Assembly: GCA_963170055.1 (NCBI GenBank)
Contig: CAUJGJ010000242.1
Location: 5,475,859-5,539,858, forward strand
Source of the DNA: Halisarca cf. caerulea
Taxonomy: Eukaryota; Porifera; Demospongiae; Chondrillida; Halisarcidae
DNA: 64,000 nucleotides
Direction of reading: 5' to 3'
The notes below the pieces were generated by a model, which saw only the letters and a list, made by a program, of their open reading frames with translations, was not told the DNA's origin and searched no databases. Shown piece by piece: positions 1 through 12,499 of the stretch. The position numbers and the translations under genes are program-made. Position 1 is the first letter of the stretch, and every line of letters starts with the position of its first letter.

Positions 1-951
1 ATGGCCACCGTTAGTGTGATGAGTTTCAGGTCTCGAAAATGTCTACTTTGCTGAACGTTTTGACCTAATAATCGATTGTTTAATCTCAAATAGAGACATT
101 TAGATCTCTAATGGTGATTACTTCTGTGTATCTCACAAATTTGTCTCTTTTTCTTACCCATGAAATTCTGTATGGTGAAAAAAGTAGTGTGGCGCTGTGC
201 CACGCTAAAGGATATGTAGGGAGAACACTGTTACACTGCATGGGGTTAGTAGTGGAGTGCACCAGCTTATTCTATGGTTTCCTACTGCTACAACTCTATG
301 TGGTAACTTATTTCAATTACTCAAGAGAATTCCCTTACATAACTTTATCGTGGAACTTCCGATAGTGGACTTTCCCAAATAAGGACACAGTACAATAAGC
401 CTCTCTAAGAAGAACAAGACTTGAGGTCCCTAAATATATTCTTCCTATACAGTAGTTCTAATACCCTTTGAACCCCCTAAAGAGGACAACCTCCTCACAA
501 AGGACAAATAGAGCGGTCCCAAAGTGTCCTTTATTTGGAGGGTTCACCGAAACTCATAAATGTTTCTATTCATAGTAGCATTTACTAATAAGTTGCCCCA
601 TCCTATCCCATAGTAGGAAATCGCATAAAATAAGTTAGCATAAATGGTTTTCGGAGACTGACTTTGCAAAATCTCATCTTTCCGCTACATGCACATATTT
701 GTGGTTTTAAGGGTATTTAAACATTATGACAATGTTCCATATCTCCATTAACTACAAATTGGCAATGTTAAGTGTAAACTTTGAAGTATGACCTCCAAAC
801 ATCCATAACACTTACTGTTGATGTGCTTAGGAAGTTTTCTGGAGGCTACAGAGAGTTTCAGACACTTAGCACAATAAAAACTGGAATTTTTTCCACTTAC
901 TTGGTGTTAGAGCTCATGATGTAGATGCTGTGTCTACATAGTTTACAGGTC
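1..951. other. intergenic, no gene seen
   Basis: AT-rich DNA without a convincing exon. The single open frame (111-365, +) has no compositional or paralogue support. The stretch near 420-560 reads like worn 'gaacc...aggac...ggttc' MITE debris of the type seen elsewhere in the window. Confidence 0.4.
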
Positions 952-1234
<283 letters not shown>

Positions 1235-1310
1235 ACCCTTTCTGTAGACCGTCACATGCATGTGTGTACAGGTCCTTTGTGTTCATCTCATCACGTGTGT
1301 ACAAGACCCT

Positions 1311-1509
1311 ATGGTTATAAGTGAGGTTCGAAAGGGGAACCGTAACCATTAGTTAATCGAATATCATAACCAGCACGAGACAAGACAAGACAGGTGGACA
1401 GGGACAACACGTGGATGATCGTTCTGCGCATGCGTGTGAAAATACAATTAATAATAAACAGAGTGGTTAAATACAAAACACACAAAGGCCTAAAGTACTG
1501 TCCACCACA
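1311..1509 (-). repeat. 3' LTR of the TRIM-like element
   Basis: In element orientation it begins TGTGGTGGACAG and ends TTATAACCAT. It is adjacent to the polypurine tract at 1510-1524. Confidence 0.9.
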
Positions 1510-2248
1510 ATACTCCCCCCCAGTAAGCAGGGCGAACGATAGAGCGCTGGTGGTGTACTTGCAGCAAAGAGCTGTGTGTGAATGCAGTGGATCCAGCGAT
1601 GTGCTGTCGTGTTGTGACGCGTGTGATGGCAGCGCCCAGTGTAGCAATCCAGATCCAACACTTCTTGACTCCTTGTCACTAGTTTGACAGTGAGTCCGTC
1701 AAGGAAGTCAAGGGTGTCAGAGAAGCAGATATGGATGCGCTGTCGAAATGGCTGAAGTGCCAGAGTCAATGTCCGTGTCTTGGTAAGGGGCGCAACGAAG
1801 AAGGAAAAACCATGCGGCTGAACAGAAGCCTTGTCACTGGGGTAGGTGCCAGTACCGTGTATGAAGACCTTCGTGGCGATCCAGACGAGTGAAAGCCGTT
1901 GCGGAGCCGAAGTGAAGCGAGCTGTGCCGAAGTGAGGCAACTGAGGCTGGGCCAAAGACAAGCCGAAGTAACGCGGAGAGGCTGGGCCAAAGACAAGCCG
2001 AAGTAAGGCGGAGAGGCTGGGCCAAAGTGAGCCGGAGTGAGGCGAAGCGGGGCCGAGGATGAGCCGAAATGAGGCGAGTCTGGGCTGAGGATTAGCCGAA
2101 GGTTGCAGCGGAGAGGAGGCACTGACCAGCGAGCTACCACGAAGGCACAGGGATGGGATTCCAGAGGTAGTCGTATAGCCGTGTTGCTGGTTGGAAGAGA
2201 AATCCGTTGTCAAGAAAGCGCGTGTTCGGTTGAAATGACCAGCGTCGA

Positions 2249-2257
2249 GGGTCACCA
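2249..2257 (-). other. primer-binding-site core of the TRIM-like element
   Basis: The - strand reads TGGTGACCC two bases inside the 5' LTR. This is the usual position and start for a tRNA primer site in LTR retrotransposons. The tRNA was not assigned. Confidence 0.7.
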
Positions 2258-2259
2258 AT

Positions 2260-2458
2260 ATGGTTATAAGTGAGGTTCGAAAGGGGAACCGTAACCATTA
2301 GTTAATTGAATATCATAACCAGCACGAGACAAGACAAGACAGGTGGACAGGGACAACACATGGATGATCATTCTGCGCATGCGTGTGAAAATACAATTAA
2401 TAATAAACAGAGTGGTTAAATACAAAACACACAAAGGCCTAAAGTACTGTCCACCACA
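2260..2458 (-). repeat. 5' LTR of the TRIM-like element
   Basis: Nearly identical to 1311-1509, with about three substitutions in 199 bp. The element's transcription would start here and run leftward. Confidence 0.9.
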
Positions 2459-2475
2459 ACCCTTGCATATATCTC

Positions 2476-2529
2476 AACACACACACACACACGCACACAC
2501 ACATGCGCGCGCATGTGTGTGTGTGTGTG

Positions 2530-2624
<95 letters not shown>

Positions 2625-2625
2625 A
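2476..2625. repeat. (CA)/(GT)n microsatellite
   Basis: CA repeats switch to GT repeats around the palindrome ATGCGCGCGCAT near 2502-2513, so the tract itself is an inverted repeat and alternating purine-pyrimidine DNA. Confidence 0.95.
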
Positions 2626-2639
2626 TGTACATATAAATA

Positions 2640-4105
2640 CATACAGGCCCTGGGTACATAACATACTGTATATGTAAGAATGACCCCACCCCCCGCACAT
2701 TGAAATTCCGCAGATGCTAGTAGGCTCATTGTCATTCATTAAAAGTCACCATTTCCACTTCAAGTATAAAGATTGAAGATGAAAAACAAAATGGGAGCTG
2801 GAGTCAAAATCCAGTGAAACCTGCACCAACTGTTTGCATACAAGACCATCTGTACAGGGAAGACCTGTCTACAAAGACCAATGCAGGAAAGCCCATATGC
2901 CTAATCAGGGAAACAGTACCTCTGTATAAGGAACACCTGTCTACAAAGGACATTGTAGGTTGGTCCATTTACCACTTTAGGGAAACTACTACATCCTTGT
3001 CTAAGGACCACCTGTCTACAGAGGCCACTATTTGTTTGCCACTTGAGTGGTCTTTATGGACAGGTTTAACCAACTCCCATACAGAAGGAGTGTACTCGCG
3101 AGCACAATGCAACCATGAAACTCTGAACTTTGCAAACTGTTTCATTTCAGAGGGTACACAAAATATAGAGTCCGTCAAGTTTCCAGGCTCCACGAGTTCT
3201 TAAACTCCAATCGTTTGATTTGTAAAGTCCATTCATACGTACATACAATCAGTGTTCCCCCAGGATGAAATTGTAACAGGGCGCAGGTATTGCGTGTTAA
3301 TCTAGCATTGATGCCCTACTCGATGACGTCATAAAATGGCGGAAAAGTCAGTGAGATACTGCATAGCCTGTGGAAAGCTTCAAACACAGAAAACGTTTCT
3401 GATAAGTAGAATTAAAAGGAAATAATCATTGAATACTGTGAAATTCAGCGATGTAAAACAGCTATGCACTAGAAACGATCAGTGGGAAATGCTAAATGGA
3501 GAACTGTAGCTCTACAATATATAAAATTATTATGTAAAAAAAGTATATTACTTTCAGAAAGGCAAACAGGGCGGGGCACCCTGTTCCATGTATACTGGGG
3601 GAAACACTGTATAATGCACTTAAACTTGGTTAGCAAGCACTATGACGGGGCAGGCTAGGTAAGTATGTACTTCCTTTTCTCCCTACTAATGAGTAAGTCA
3701 TAAATAAACCTGTATGTATAGGTACTTTCCATTAGTATTGTTTTCAGTACTGTACACGAGGTAGGGAGAGAACAAGGTCTACTTACTATCAGTGTTGTTT
3801 TCAGTGCTGTACATGAGGTAGGGAGAGGGCAAGGAGTACTTCAGTACTGTACACGAAGTAGGGGGGGAGCAAGGAGCATTTACTATCTGAAAGCATGCAC
3901 TATCCCAGGTATACTAACTAAGGTTGACTGTATTACAATAATGCACACATACGGTGGAATCACATTACAATACAGTACGATTACAGTGGATTTCCCATAC
4001 AAACAAGCAGTTTCTCAACGACTGTAGAACTTGTATGGTTTGCAATGTAAACTTCATGTGTGAATTGCTGCGAATATGCACAACACAGAATCTCATTTGA
4101 ATATA
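2640..4105. other. intergenic DNA with decayed MITE and short repeats
   Basis: No gene seen. A MITE-like block at about 2812-3071 begins CAGTGAAACCTG, ends GGACAGGTTT and contains several ACCTGTCTACAAAG modules. At about 3720-3860 a module containing TTTTCAGTACTGTACACGAG occurs three times in worn form. Nothing else is recognisable. Confidence 0.45.
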
Positions 4106-4109
4106 TTCT

Positions 4110-4273
<164 letters not shown>

Positions 4274-4634
4274 GAAGGGGGGTGAGGAGGAGGAGGGGGA
4301 GTATTAACTGACACTATTATATAGCTACATCAGTACAAACTATTTTCTATAATATAGGAAAATAGTATAGTATTGTGAAATAATAGTATTTAATATCCCA
4401 AGTATGGCACAATTTAGATCATGGATATACGTATAGCTATAGAACCATACATTTGAATAGTACAAAATTTATATACAGTACAGTAGCCTTATGCCCACAA
4501 AACCACCTTGTGGCCGGAAAAGGTCGCTTCGTGGAATCTCCCGGGACGCAGGAATCAAAGCTGACAGGGAAAATGTGGTATATTTGCAGCCGATTATCAT
4601 AACAGGTTGGCATTCCAGATTTACGCTCACAGAA

Positions 4635-5681
4635 ATGACTCCTGATTGTAGTCCAGAGTTGTACACGGAGAACACTATCTCTCACTTGGTGGTTCAAGGC
4701 TTGGTTCTGTGGATTGTGATAGGAGGTATTCTGTGGGGAATTTGCACAGTGATTGGAGCGATCGTTGTTCTAGCCCCAGCCCTGTGCTCTGGGCGCTGGA
4801 AAGAACAGCTCTACTTGTACTCTACCATCTCCTCTGCTAAAATCATAGCCAGTCTGGCACAGATTCCCGGAGTCAGTGTGGCTGTGAAGAAGAAAGACGA
4901 AATAGAGATAGACAACAACAATCAGCAAAAGTGGGAAAACTTCAACTACAGCTCTGTAGTTTGCTTCGAAGTGCAAAAGCGCCACTTTCGTGTATCCCGC
5001 TGGATGACACCAGTGACATTCGGACTAGGAGCCCTGCTTGCCTATGCCTACATCGGTGTCTATATAACTCTACAGTGGCAGCAGACACAGGACTGCACCC
5101 CTCTTGTACCGTCTGTGGAGAAATCCTGTTTTAACCTTCCGTGTCCAAACACAGTCAACTGTACAGCATGGAGGAAAGCTGGTAAGGTCGGGCAGCTTCT
5201 GTGCTGGTCTCAGTCACTGGACGTGTTTGGTGTTTTGATACGATTCTTGGGCTTAGTGGGGTTTCAGGTGGCCATTATGCGCCTAACAGGACTTGTAGTC
5301 CACGGAGGATGCCCGTGCAGAAACGGTGACACCAACGGCAAGCGCATATGGACAGAATACTTTGGGTTTTTGATGGTTCACCTTCTATTCGGGATGGCTC
5401 TTTTAGTTGTAATCGTCGCCATGAGTGTGGTAGCGGTAAACAGTGACAACACAACGGACATCCTGACCAAATTAATCATACCAATGTCATACCTGCTGAT
5501 CGTGGCAATAGCGGAATGGTTCAACCTCTTAGCATTCGTGTGTATGCTGTGTATCGGGGCCCTTGTAAGAGAAAAGGATGTCTGTAGCATACATGAAGAA
5601 GACAAGTTCATACCAATAGTCGTGAACAGAAGATCAGAGGGAATTGATGGAAGCAGTAACAGTGGAGAAAAATCTGATTAG
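4635..5681 (+). CDS. five-pass membrane protein with Cys-rich outer loop (paralogue 1)
   Basis: Single-exon frame of 348 residues. An in-frame ATG exists at 4491, but I chose 4635 (context GAAATGA) because the two paralogues also begin about 20-25 residues before their first helix. Predicted helices are at about 20-50, 124-147, 198-222, 243-268 and 278-308. If the N terminus is outside, the 148-195 segment is an outer loop with five cysteines (C154, C165, C170, C176, C190) and a glycosylation sequon (NCT, 175-177), and a second sequon (NTT, 272-274) falls in the next outer loop. The tail of about 38 residues is acidic and basic mixed and would be cytoplasmic. The paralogues share the Cys spacing, the NCT/W motif after CPxxxNC and the IVPF/IIPM helix. 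I do not recognise the family; a receptor, channel or scaffold role cannot be told apart. Function unknown, coding status fairly sure. Confidence 0.8.
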   Translation: MTPDCSPELYTENTISHLVVQGLVLWIVIGGILWGICTVIGAIVVLAPALCSGRWKEQLYLYSTISSAKIIASLAQIPGVSVAVKKKDEIEIDNNNQQKWENFNYSSVVCFEVQKRHFRVSRWMTPVTFGLGALLAYAYIGVYITLQWQQTQDCTPLVPSVEKSCFNLPCPNTVNCTAWRKAGKVGQLLCWSQSLDVFGVLIRFLGLVGFQVAIMRLTGLVVHGGCPCRNGDTNGKRIWTEYFGFLMVHLLFGMALLVVIVAMSVVAVNSDNTTDILTKLIIPMSYLLIVAIAEWFNLLAFVCMLCIGALVREKDVCSIHEEDKFIPIVVNRRSEGIDGSSNSGEKSD

Positions 5682-5714
5682 CGTCTGACATATGGCAAAT
5701 AGCTCTTAATACCA

Positions 5715-5824
<110 letters not shown>

Positions 5825-5947
5825 CAGTTTAACAAAGGATTCTTTTGGAGGAAAATGTGGTGTTAAATCACTATTCGAACAGAATTGGTTAAACAAATAG
5901 GAATGTAGACATATACTGTGTGGCTATTACATCACATGCATGTACTC

Positions 5948-5953
5948 AATAAA
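5948..5953 (+). promoter_or_regulatory. possible polyadenylation signal AATAAA
   Basis: First canonical AATAAA downstream of the gene ending at 5681, about 270 bp after its stop. Confidence 0.4.
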
Positions 5954-6165
5954 GTCACTTGACTACAGCATTAACTCTTTATCAAATATGCTCTAAAATG
6001 TTCTCACTATAAGTTTATTATGCTTCCCAGGAATCAATAATGGTCTATGTAAGTTTGAAGAATAGATAACTGTCTGTTATGTACTACTGTTGTTGCTGCA
6101 AGCCAGGCATAAGTACACGAGCGTCTCTTTAAACCTTCATTACAATTCACACACCAATGGGTTAC

Positions 6166-6336
<171 letters not shown>

Positions 6337-6484
6337 GCAGCACGACTTAACATGCTTCAAAAAGTTAACCACAATTGATAGTAATCCAGTTCAGTCCAAT
6401 ACGACCATCTTTCACAAGCATAAAACACATTATCCAGAGGGAAACATACACACTCTCATGCACGCACCCACCCACCCACCCACC

Positions 6485-6485
<1 letters not shown>

Positions 6486-6561
<76 letters not shown>

Positions 6562-6585
6562 ACACATACACACACACACACACTA
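6486..6585. repeat. (CA)n microsatellite
   Basis: CA tract preceded by four CCCA units near 6467-6486. Confidence 0.95.
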
Positions 6586-7204
6586 AACTGAACCAAACAG
6601 ATCTATCCTAAACACGTACAGCAATGCGCAATAAAGCAAGACAGGGTCAAAAGTGTGTTTAATGACTCCATGACCAAACAAAGAAGCAATTGCTAATCAT
6701 TCCAATCTTCCTCACACAGAGAAGAAAGCCCAGGAAAGAACCTTGGTAGAACATTGGGCAGCAACATCCTGAGAAGTCACAAGGCATCTCAAGTGTTTGA
6801 ATACAGACAAAGAAGTTCCTATCCAACACTCACTATCCAAAGACACTAAGGAAGGCTACTTAAAACACCCTGCTGTATCAGGAAGGTACCGAACAGGAGA
6901 CAGAAACACAAATGCACACGGTAAGACATTTTCTTCTCTTTAGAAATGTCTGTTGACTTATGCAGTACTGAGGTAAAACCTGGGTGGAGACTGTCATTGT
7001 ATAGCATATTAATACACCAAACACTTACTATGAAACAAGTATAGCCTTGTAGATCAGTTACATTCACTATCCAAAGTACAGTTTACTAACCTAACTAACT
7101 GTATTAAAAGAAAGGTCATGTTTCTGATTATGTAAATTAGTTATGATGATAGAATCCGAGAAAAATAAACGGAGCATGTGCAAAATTGGACAACAAATAC
7201 CAAA
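6586..7204. other. intergenic, upstream of second membrane-protein gene
   Basis: No gene seen. No TATA box in an obvious position. It must hold the promoter and 5' UTR of the gene at 7205 if that gene has no upstream intron. Confidence 0.35.
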
Positions 7205-8551
7205 ATGGCCGAACAGAGGCTTAATTGTTCAGTGTTCTATCTTCCCGAACACGACACAACTCTAATTACTAGTGTTATTGTCCCCATTTTGACAGCAGTG
7301 GCAGTTTTGGTGGTTGTGGCGTGTGGTTGTGGAGCTTTTGGCTGCTTCAAGTGGTCATACAAAATGACAGCACTTGTCTCTCTGGGAGTTGTGACAAAGT
7401 TAGCACTGATACCAGACATAACAGACAAAGTGTGCATGAATGATGAGCAACTTAGAAAGTTTCAGGAAGAAATAAGTCAAGGAGAAGGGAGAAATTGGCA
7501 GGATCAGTTTAACAAGAGAAGAGACATGAGGGGAGTTATTAGGGGAAATGTGAGAAACAGACACTCAAAATCTGACACTGGTAACAGGAACCCAACTCAT
7601 GCAGATACTCAAGAAGGTACTTTAGAAGTAAATCCTCAAGGTGAAAGGCGGATTGAACGAATAAGAAGGTATTTTCGTCAACAGCAAGAACAAACAGTTT
7701 TCTTTGAAACTTACAGTGGTAAAGAAAGACTGTACTTCTGGGTTCTTCCATTTGCACCACCTTTCTTTCTAGCCCTAGGGATGGTGCTGATATTGAGCTA
7801 TGTCAGTGTGTTCATCACAGACCAGTGGGAAGTCAGTAAAGTGTGTACAGACAGAAATGCGGTCGGCATAGTGAGAACATGTTACCGGGGATTCAACGCT
7901 TGTCCTCCTGTGAATTGTACCACATGGAATAACTTGGGTATGGACGAAAATCTCTTCTGCTTTACCGAAGTGTTTGATCTCTTCAATCCCCTGGAGAGGT
8001 TTGTCAGTCTGCTAACGGTGCAGGTCACAGTGCTGCAGTTTTTCGCTTGCGTCGTCAACCGAGGTTGCTGTATGCCCTTCAAATACCCACCATGCCGATA
8101 TACCTGCATATGTGTGCTTGATTTCGGGTTCATCATGGTTGTGTCTGCAGTGATGGTTTACCTCGGGGTGACACAGAGCGACAAAGAGGAAACATTTGCC
8201 AACCTAATAGTACCGTTTTTACACCTGGTGTTTGTGTCTGTGACAGAGTGGCTAGTTCTTTTTGTGTTTGCCTGCCTAACATGGATGATCCAACCCTTCA
8301 ACCGAGAGGTGTCCCTGAAAGAGGTGTTCTGGCCATGTGGCAAGAGAAGGAACATTGAAAGAGAAGGCAATACTTCTACTGCCATAAAGCAATGTGTAGA
8401 GGCTGGTGTGAGAGACGCCAATGATGATATTGAAACACAGGCCAATATGCACGACTCTGAAATTGTACAACTTGACAGCCCACCGCGTAGACTAGCAGTG
8501 ACTGCAAAAGTTGAGGGGGATGGATGCAGGCGTGCAAATACCCCAGTCTGA
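7205..8551 (+). CDS. five-pass membrane protein with Cys-rich outer loop (paralogue 2)
   Basis: Single-exon frame of 448 residues. The frame is open from 7178, but that codon is GTG; the first ATG is 7205, in strong context (AAAATGG). Helices at about 21-48, 178-204, 264-285, 300-322 and 333-358. The loop between helices 1 and 2 is long (about 115 residues), hydrophilic and Arg/Glu-rich, and would be cytoplasmic. The outer loop 205-262 carries C214, C226, C233, C238 and C252 plus a sequon at N237. It shares with the 26686 gene the strings VVTKLALIP/VITKLALIP after helix 1, SVFIT before the loop, FNPLE, FVSLL, and a cysteine-containing VNRGC after helix 3. The tail of about 90 residues is charged. 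Likely a tandem paralogue of the 4635 gene, same strand, 1.5 kb apart. Family and function not recognised. Confidence 0.85.
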   Translation: MAEQRLNCSVFYLPEHDTTLITSVIVPILTAVAVLVVVACGCGAFGCFKWSYKMTALVSLGVVTKLALIPDITDKVCMNDEQLRKFQEEISQGEGRNWQDQFNKRRDMRGVIRGNVRNRHSKSDTGNRNPTHADTQEGTLEVNPQGERRIERIRRYFRQQQEQTVFFETYSGKERLYFWVLPFAPPFFLALGMVLILSYVSVFITDQWEVSKVCTDRNAVGIVRTCYRGFNACPPVNCTTWNNLGMDENLFCFTEVFDLFNPLERFVSLLTVQVTVLQFFACVVNRGCCMPFKYPPCRYTCICVLDFGFIMVVSAVMVYLGVTQSDKEETFANLIVPFLHLVFVSVTEWLVLFVFACLTWMIQPFNREVSLKEVFWPCGKRRNIEREGNTSTAIKQCVEAGVRDANDDIETQANMHDSEIVQLDSPPRRLAVTAKVEGDGCRRANTPV

Positions 8552-9566
8552 ACTTTAGTTCCGCGTGTGTTGCAAAAAATTATGTATTTTCATGCATTAT
8601 TCTCACTGTGTGTTCGCAAATTCCAGTACACAAAGTACAACCGCCAACAATGGCACTGTGTATAGCAGGCACCTGCTTGTAACAGCCAAATCTGCTTGTC
8701 CACAGAAAGTGCAGTACACAAACAATGTACAAGATATTTGTACTGTTCTTGCACTTTATGAAACAACTACCTGTCTTCAACAATCACATGTATCTTGACT
8801 AGAATTTGGGTGCACTGAAATCTGCCTTAAAAGATACCAGTATCAAAGGAACACCTGTCTATACTGACCACTGCAGGGTGATTCGCAGACCACCTCAGAC
8901 ATATTAGTGTACCTTTGAGAGACCACCTCTTTAGAAAGACCACCTTTTATGAGTGCCTAAGAGTGGTCTCTCAAAGGGGGCACTACTGTCTGTACCAATC
9001 AACAATACAGTGAAACCTGTCTATAAAGACTACTCGAGGGCCAAAATAGTGGTCTTGTAGACAGGTGGTCCTACGAAAAAGTAAATTATATAATATCACT
9101 GAGGTGACCCAGTGGTCTTTATAGGCAGGACGTGAACACTTCAAGAAAGTTCGTTCTCATTGCACATGCTAATACAGTGTGCATAGCACTCACTGAGAAA
9201 GTTCTCCCTCCAAGTGTGAGCCCTGCACAGTGTTCATACACACACAATGTACATGTGGGGCACTTAAGTGGCTTCTGTTTACTATACAAAATGGCAGCTA
9301 CGTACGTAGCAAGAGCTGAGGTGAACAATACTTACAGTGACTATCATACTATCATTGTACATGGTCATGAATTATTCGTGCAGCAAAGCGGGGTACCTGT
9401 AATCTGACACCTCCACACAATCAAACAATCTACCCAATTGGAGCACATCGGGAGGGACATTAACTGTGCTACATGCTAAGAGTACTTTGTGATCCAGCAA
9501 TCTCTGCAATCAGGTAATTATTGCCACCCTTGAAATCCAACAATCTCAGCAATCAGGTACAATATT
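8552..9566. other. intergenic DNA with MITE remnants
   Basis: No gene. Around 8812-9130 are several ACCTGTCTATAAAGAC / GTGGTCTTTATAGGCAGG modules, the same MITE-like family as 2812-3071. At 9010 a copy opens with CAGTGAAACCTGTC. Confidence 0.5.
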
Positions 9567-10104
9567 GCCACCCTCAGACACCCCTCTAATCCAGACCCCT
9601 GAATCGCAGACACCCCTCTAATCCAGACCCTGAATTGCAGACACTCCTCTAATCCAGACACCTGAATTGCAGACACCCTCTAATCCAGACCCTGAATTGC
9701 AGACACCCCTCTAATCCAGACCCCTGAATTGCAGACACTCCTCTAATCCAGACACCTGAATTGCAGACACCCTCTAATCCAGACCCCTGAAGTGCAGACA
9801 CCCCTCTAATCCGGACCCCTGAATTGCAGACACCCTTCTAATCCAGACCCCTGAAGTGCAGACACCCCTCTAATCCAGACCCCTGAAATGCAGACACCCC
9901 TCTAATCCAGACCCCTGAAGTGCAGACACCCCTCTAATCCGGACCCCTGAATTGCAGACACCCTTCTAATCCAGACCCCTGAAGTGCAGACACCCCTCTA
10001 ATCCAGACCCCTGAAATGCAGACACCCCTCTAATCCAGACCTCTGAAATGCAGACACCCCTCTAATCCAGACCCCTGAAATGCAGACACCCCTCTTATAT
10101 GGAC
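9567..10104. repeat. ~32-bp minisatellite, about 17 copies
   Basis: Unit CTCTAATCCAGACCCCTGAA plus TTGCAGACACCC, with one- to two-base length changes between copies. A MITE end GGGGTTCCACTGTA follows near 10215-10233. Confidence 0.95.
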
Positions 10105-10608
10105 ACATGGCACTGGAACCAAATGATTCTCCATGTTTTGCTACAGTACATCTTCTACCACTGAAATGAGGACATTTTAATAAGCAGGAGCGTTCTTTTT
10201 GGTCCCAAGGTGTCCAGAATAGAGGGGTTCCACTGTATACAGAATGTGAAATGTATGGTGATGTGAAGTCAGTCACCCTGCATACACACAACGCACACTG
10301 TCTGCAGTACAAGGATGTGTAGAAAGTGATTCGTGTCTGGAACAACATTCATATCCACGAGCGCAGGTGTGAGTATTGTTGGGTTGTTTCGTCATTTGCT
10401 ATGTGCATTTCACTATTCTGTGAAGTCTACAACACTGGTTGATGTCCATTAATCTTACTGTACATTTATTTTCTGCTCACTTACACAGGTTGGTGGATGC
10501 AGGATCAAGCTGGCTGAGATCATCTCAGGAAAAAACCACCAGACTTGAAAATTACCAGACATTGAGCCAAGAAGACAATGTCATATGAACACTGATAACA
10601 TGAACACA
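10105..10608. other. intergenic, MITE end only
   Basis: Contains the right end of a CAGTGGAACC-type MITE near 10190-10240, from which the neighbouring minisatellite may have expanded (both read as 'ccagacc...' text). No gene seen. Confidence 0.4.
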
Positions 10609-11060
10609 CAAACTGGCTGGCCCACAAACCAGCTGGCTCACAAACTGGCTGGCCCACAAACTGGTTGGCCCACAAACTGGTTGGCCTGCAAACTGGTTGG
10701 CTCACAAACCGGTTGGCCCGCAAACTGGTTGGCTCACAAACCGGCTGGCCGACAAACTGGCTGGCCCACAAACTGGCTGGCTCACAAACTGGCTGGCTCA
10801 CAAACTGGTTGGCCCACAAACTGGCTGGCCCACAAACTGGCTGGCCCACAAACTGGTTGGCCCACAAACTGGCTGGCTCACAAACTGGCTGGCTCACAAA
10901 CTGGTTGGCCCACAAACTGGTTGGCCCACAAACTGGCTGGCTCACAAACTGGTTGGCTCACAAACCGCCTGGCTCACAAACTGGCTGGCTCACAAACTGG
11001 CTGGCTCACAAACTGGCTGGCTCACAAACTGGCTGGCTCACAAACTGGCTGGCTCACAAT
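10609..11060. repeat. 16-bp minisatellite, about 28 copies
   Basis: Unit CTGGCTGGCTCACAAA with C/T and T/C variants (GGTTGG, GGCCCA). Because 16 is not a multiple of three, each reading frame cycles through the same 16-residue peptide, giving long open frames in all three forward frames that need no coding explanation. Confidence 0.95.
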
Positions 11061-12405
11061 TACATATGCAGAATGCACTGGGAGAGAGAGCTTGATTTAA
11101 TGTATACATACCACAATATAGGAACACAGAAGTTGTGCATGGAAACAGGTCAAGTGTCGACTGCTAGTTTTGAGCTTGTCTTGGACTCGACACAAGCACA
11201 AGGCCAAAGCTAACAGTTGACATTAGAAGAAAGGAACCTGAGATTTACACCAAAACAACGGAAATGTTGCAGCAAATAAAGAATATCAAAGAGTATATAC
11301 TTGTAGGGATGTCAACCATAGTCATGTATGCACATGTATTGTGTATCAGTTTTAGTTTATGTGTGCCTGAAGAAGCCCAAGTGGGTGAAATGTACGCATA
11401 ATTTAATAATTGATGACAAATTGTGACATGCATTATCTGTCCAAAGATAAACCGTCTCCAAATGTCAACCAAAGAACCTCAAGCACACCACAACCACCAC
11501 TATATACTGTAGGTGGTGGTAGCAGAAAGTTGTCTGAAAACAACAAACACATATATAATTAGCAAAGATTACAATTACACCAGACTTTAGGAGAACCAGG
11601 GCAGGGGGAATAAAGCATTGAGAGGACGAGAAATGCCGAGGACACAGTAGTAGCGATGAAGACTCCTCATACGAATATTTATACTGGTTTGTCATCGTAT
11701 TGATTCTACAGCTACAGACAAAACAAAAGCAAAAGCAATACTTCTCCCAGCCTTGCCAGTCAAAAGCTGACAGAACCACTATACGTCCTACTTCTCAATC
11801 CTTGAGGTGTTGATGCTTTGATTCTTAGATTTCTTGTAATGCTACAATATGACATCATTTGAGTCATGATGTGGTCAGTCTCATGCACGCATAAATAACT
11901 AATACAAAACAGTGTTCTGTAGGATTTTGGGATATATGACAAAGGGATACTTAAAAAATGTCAAGTGATTGACAAAATCAATGGAAAAAGGCAGCTGATT
12001 TAGCAAATTATGCAACTCTGCAAATTTTCAATCACATGACTGGACTATCTTAATTCAATTAGTGAAGGAACAACAATACAATACTAGACCATTCAACCAC
12101 AGAAGATGCATGGCTACCCCCCTTTCCCTCTTCCAATCCTGTATGTGTACCACTTTTGCAGGATAGAAATTTCGCAGTTTTAGCAGATTGAAAGCCATGC
12201 ACAAAAATTTAGGCCAGGTTCTTGAGCAACAACCAAAATGGCCTTCAAAAAACGGGTGCTATTGAGAAGTACTGTAGCACCTTCACTCTTTCTTTAATAT
12301 CTTTCATCCAGAAACAGAGAAAGCTAATAGAAATAGGAGTACAAGAAGGTGGGATTGCATAAATTGTGAGAATTAGCAATCCGTATATAAAGGTTAATCC
12401 TGCAA
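11061..12405. other. intergenic, no gene seen
   Basis: AT-rich DNA with no paralogous copy in the window and no convincing exon. Confidence 0.4.
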
Positions 12406-12407
12406 TG

Positions 12408-12499
<92 letters not shown>
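12408..12499. repeat. (TG)n microsatellite
   Basis: About 90 bp of nearly pure TG repeat. Confidence 0.97.

Larger units (their letters stand above)
1306..2463 (-). mobile_element. short non-autonomous LTR retrotransposon (TRIM-like)
   Basis: Two 199-bp direct repeats (1311-1509 and 2260-2458) flank about 750 bp and are themselves flanked by a perfect 5-bp target duplication ACCCT (1306-1310 and 2459-2463). Read on the - strand, the 5' LTR is followed within 2 bp by TGGTGACCC, a typical primer-binding start, and the 3' LTR is preceded by a purine tract ACTGGGGGGGAGTA. No reverse transcriptase, integrase or protease is encoded, so movement would need an autonomous partner. The internal part contains degenerate GGCCAAAG/AAGCCGAAGT-type repeats (about 1905-2110) and one 263-codon open frame that runs into the 3' LTR. 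I do not recognise this frame as Gag. The LTRs differ at only about three sites, all C/T or G/A, so the insertion is recent. Confidence 0.9.

Noticed and set aside
1467..2258. 263-codon frame inside the TRIM-like element as a Gag protein
   Set aside because: Composition follows the internal GGCCAAAG-type repeat and the frame runs into the LTR; no Gag motif seen.
10520..11213. Four overlapping frames with a 16-residue repeat
   Set aside because: A 16-bp repeat without stops yields the same peptide in each frame; no start context or flanking exon.
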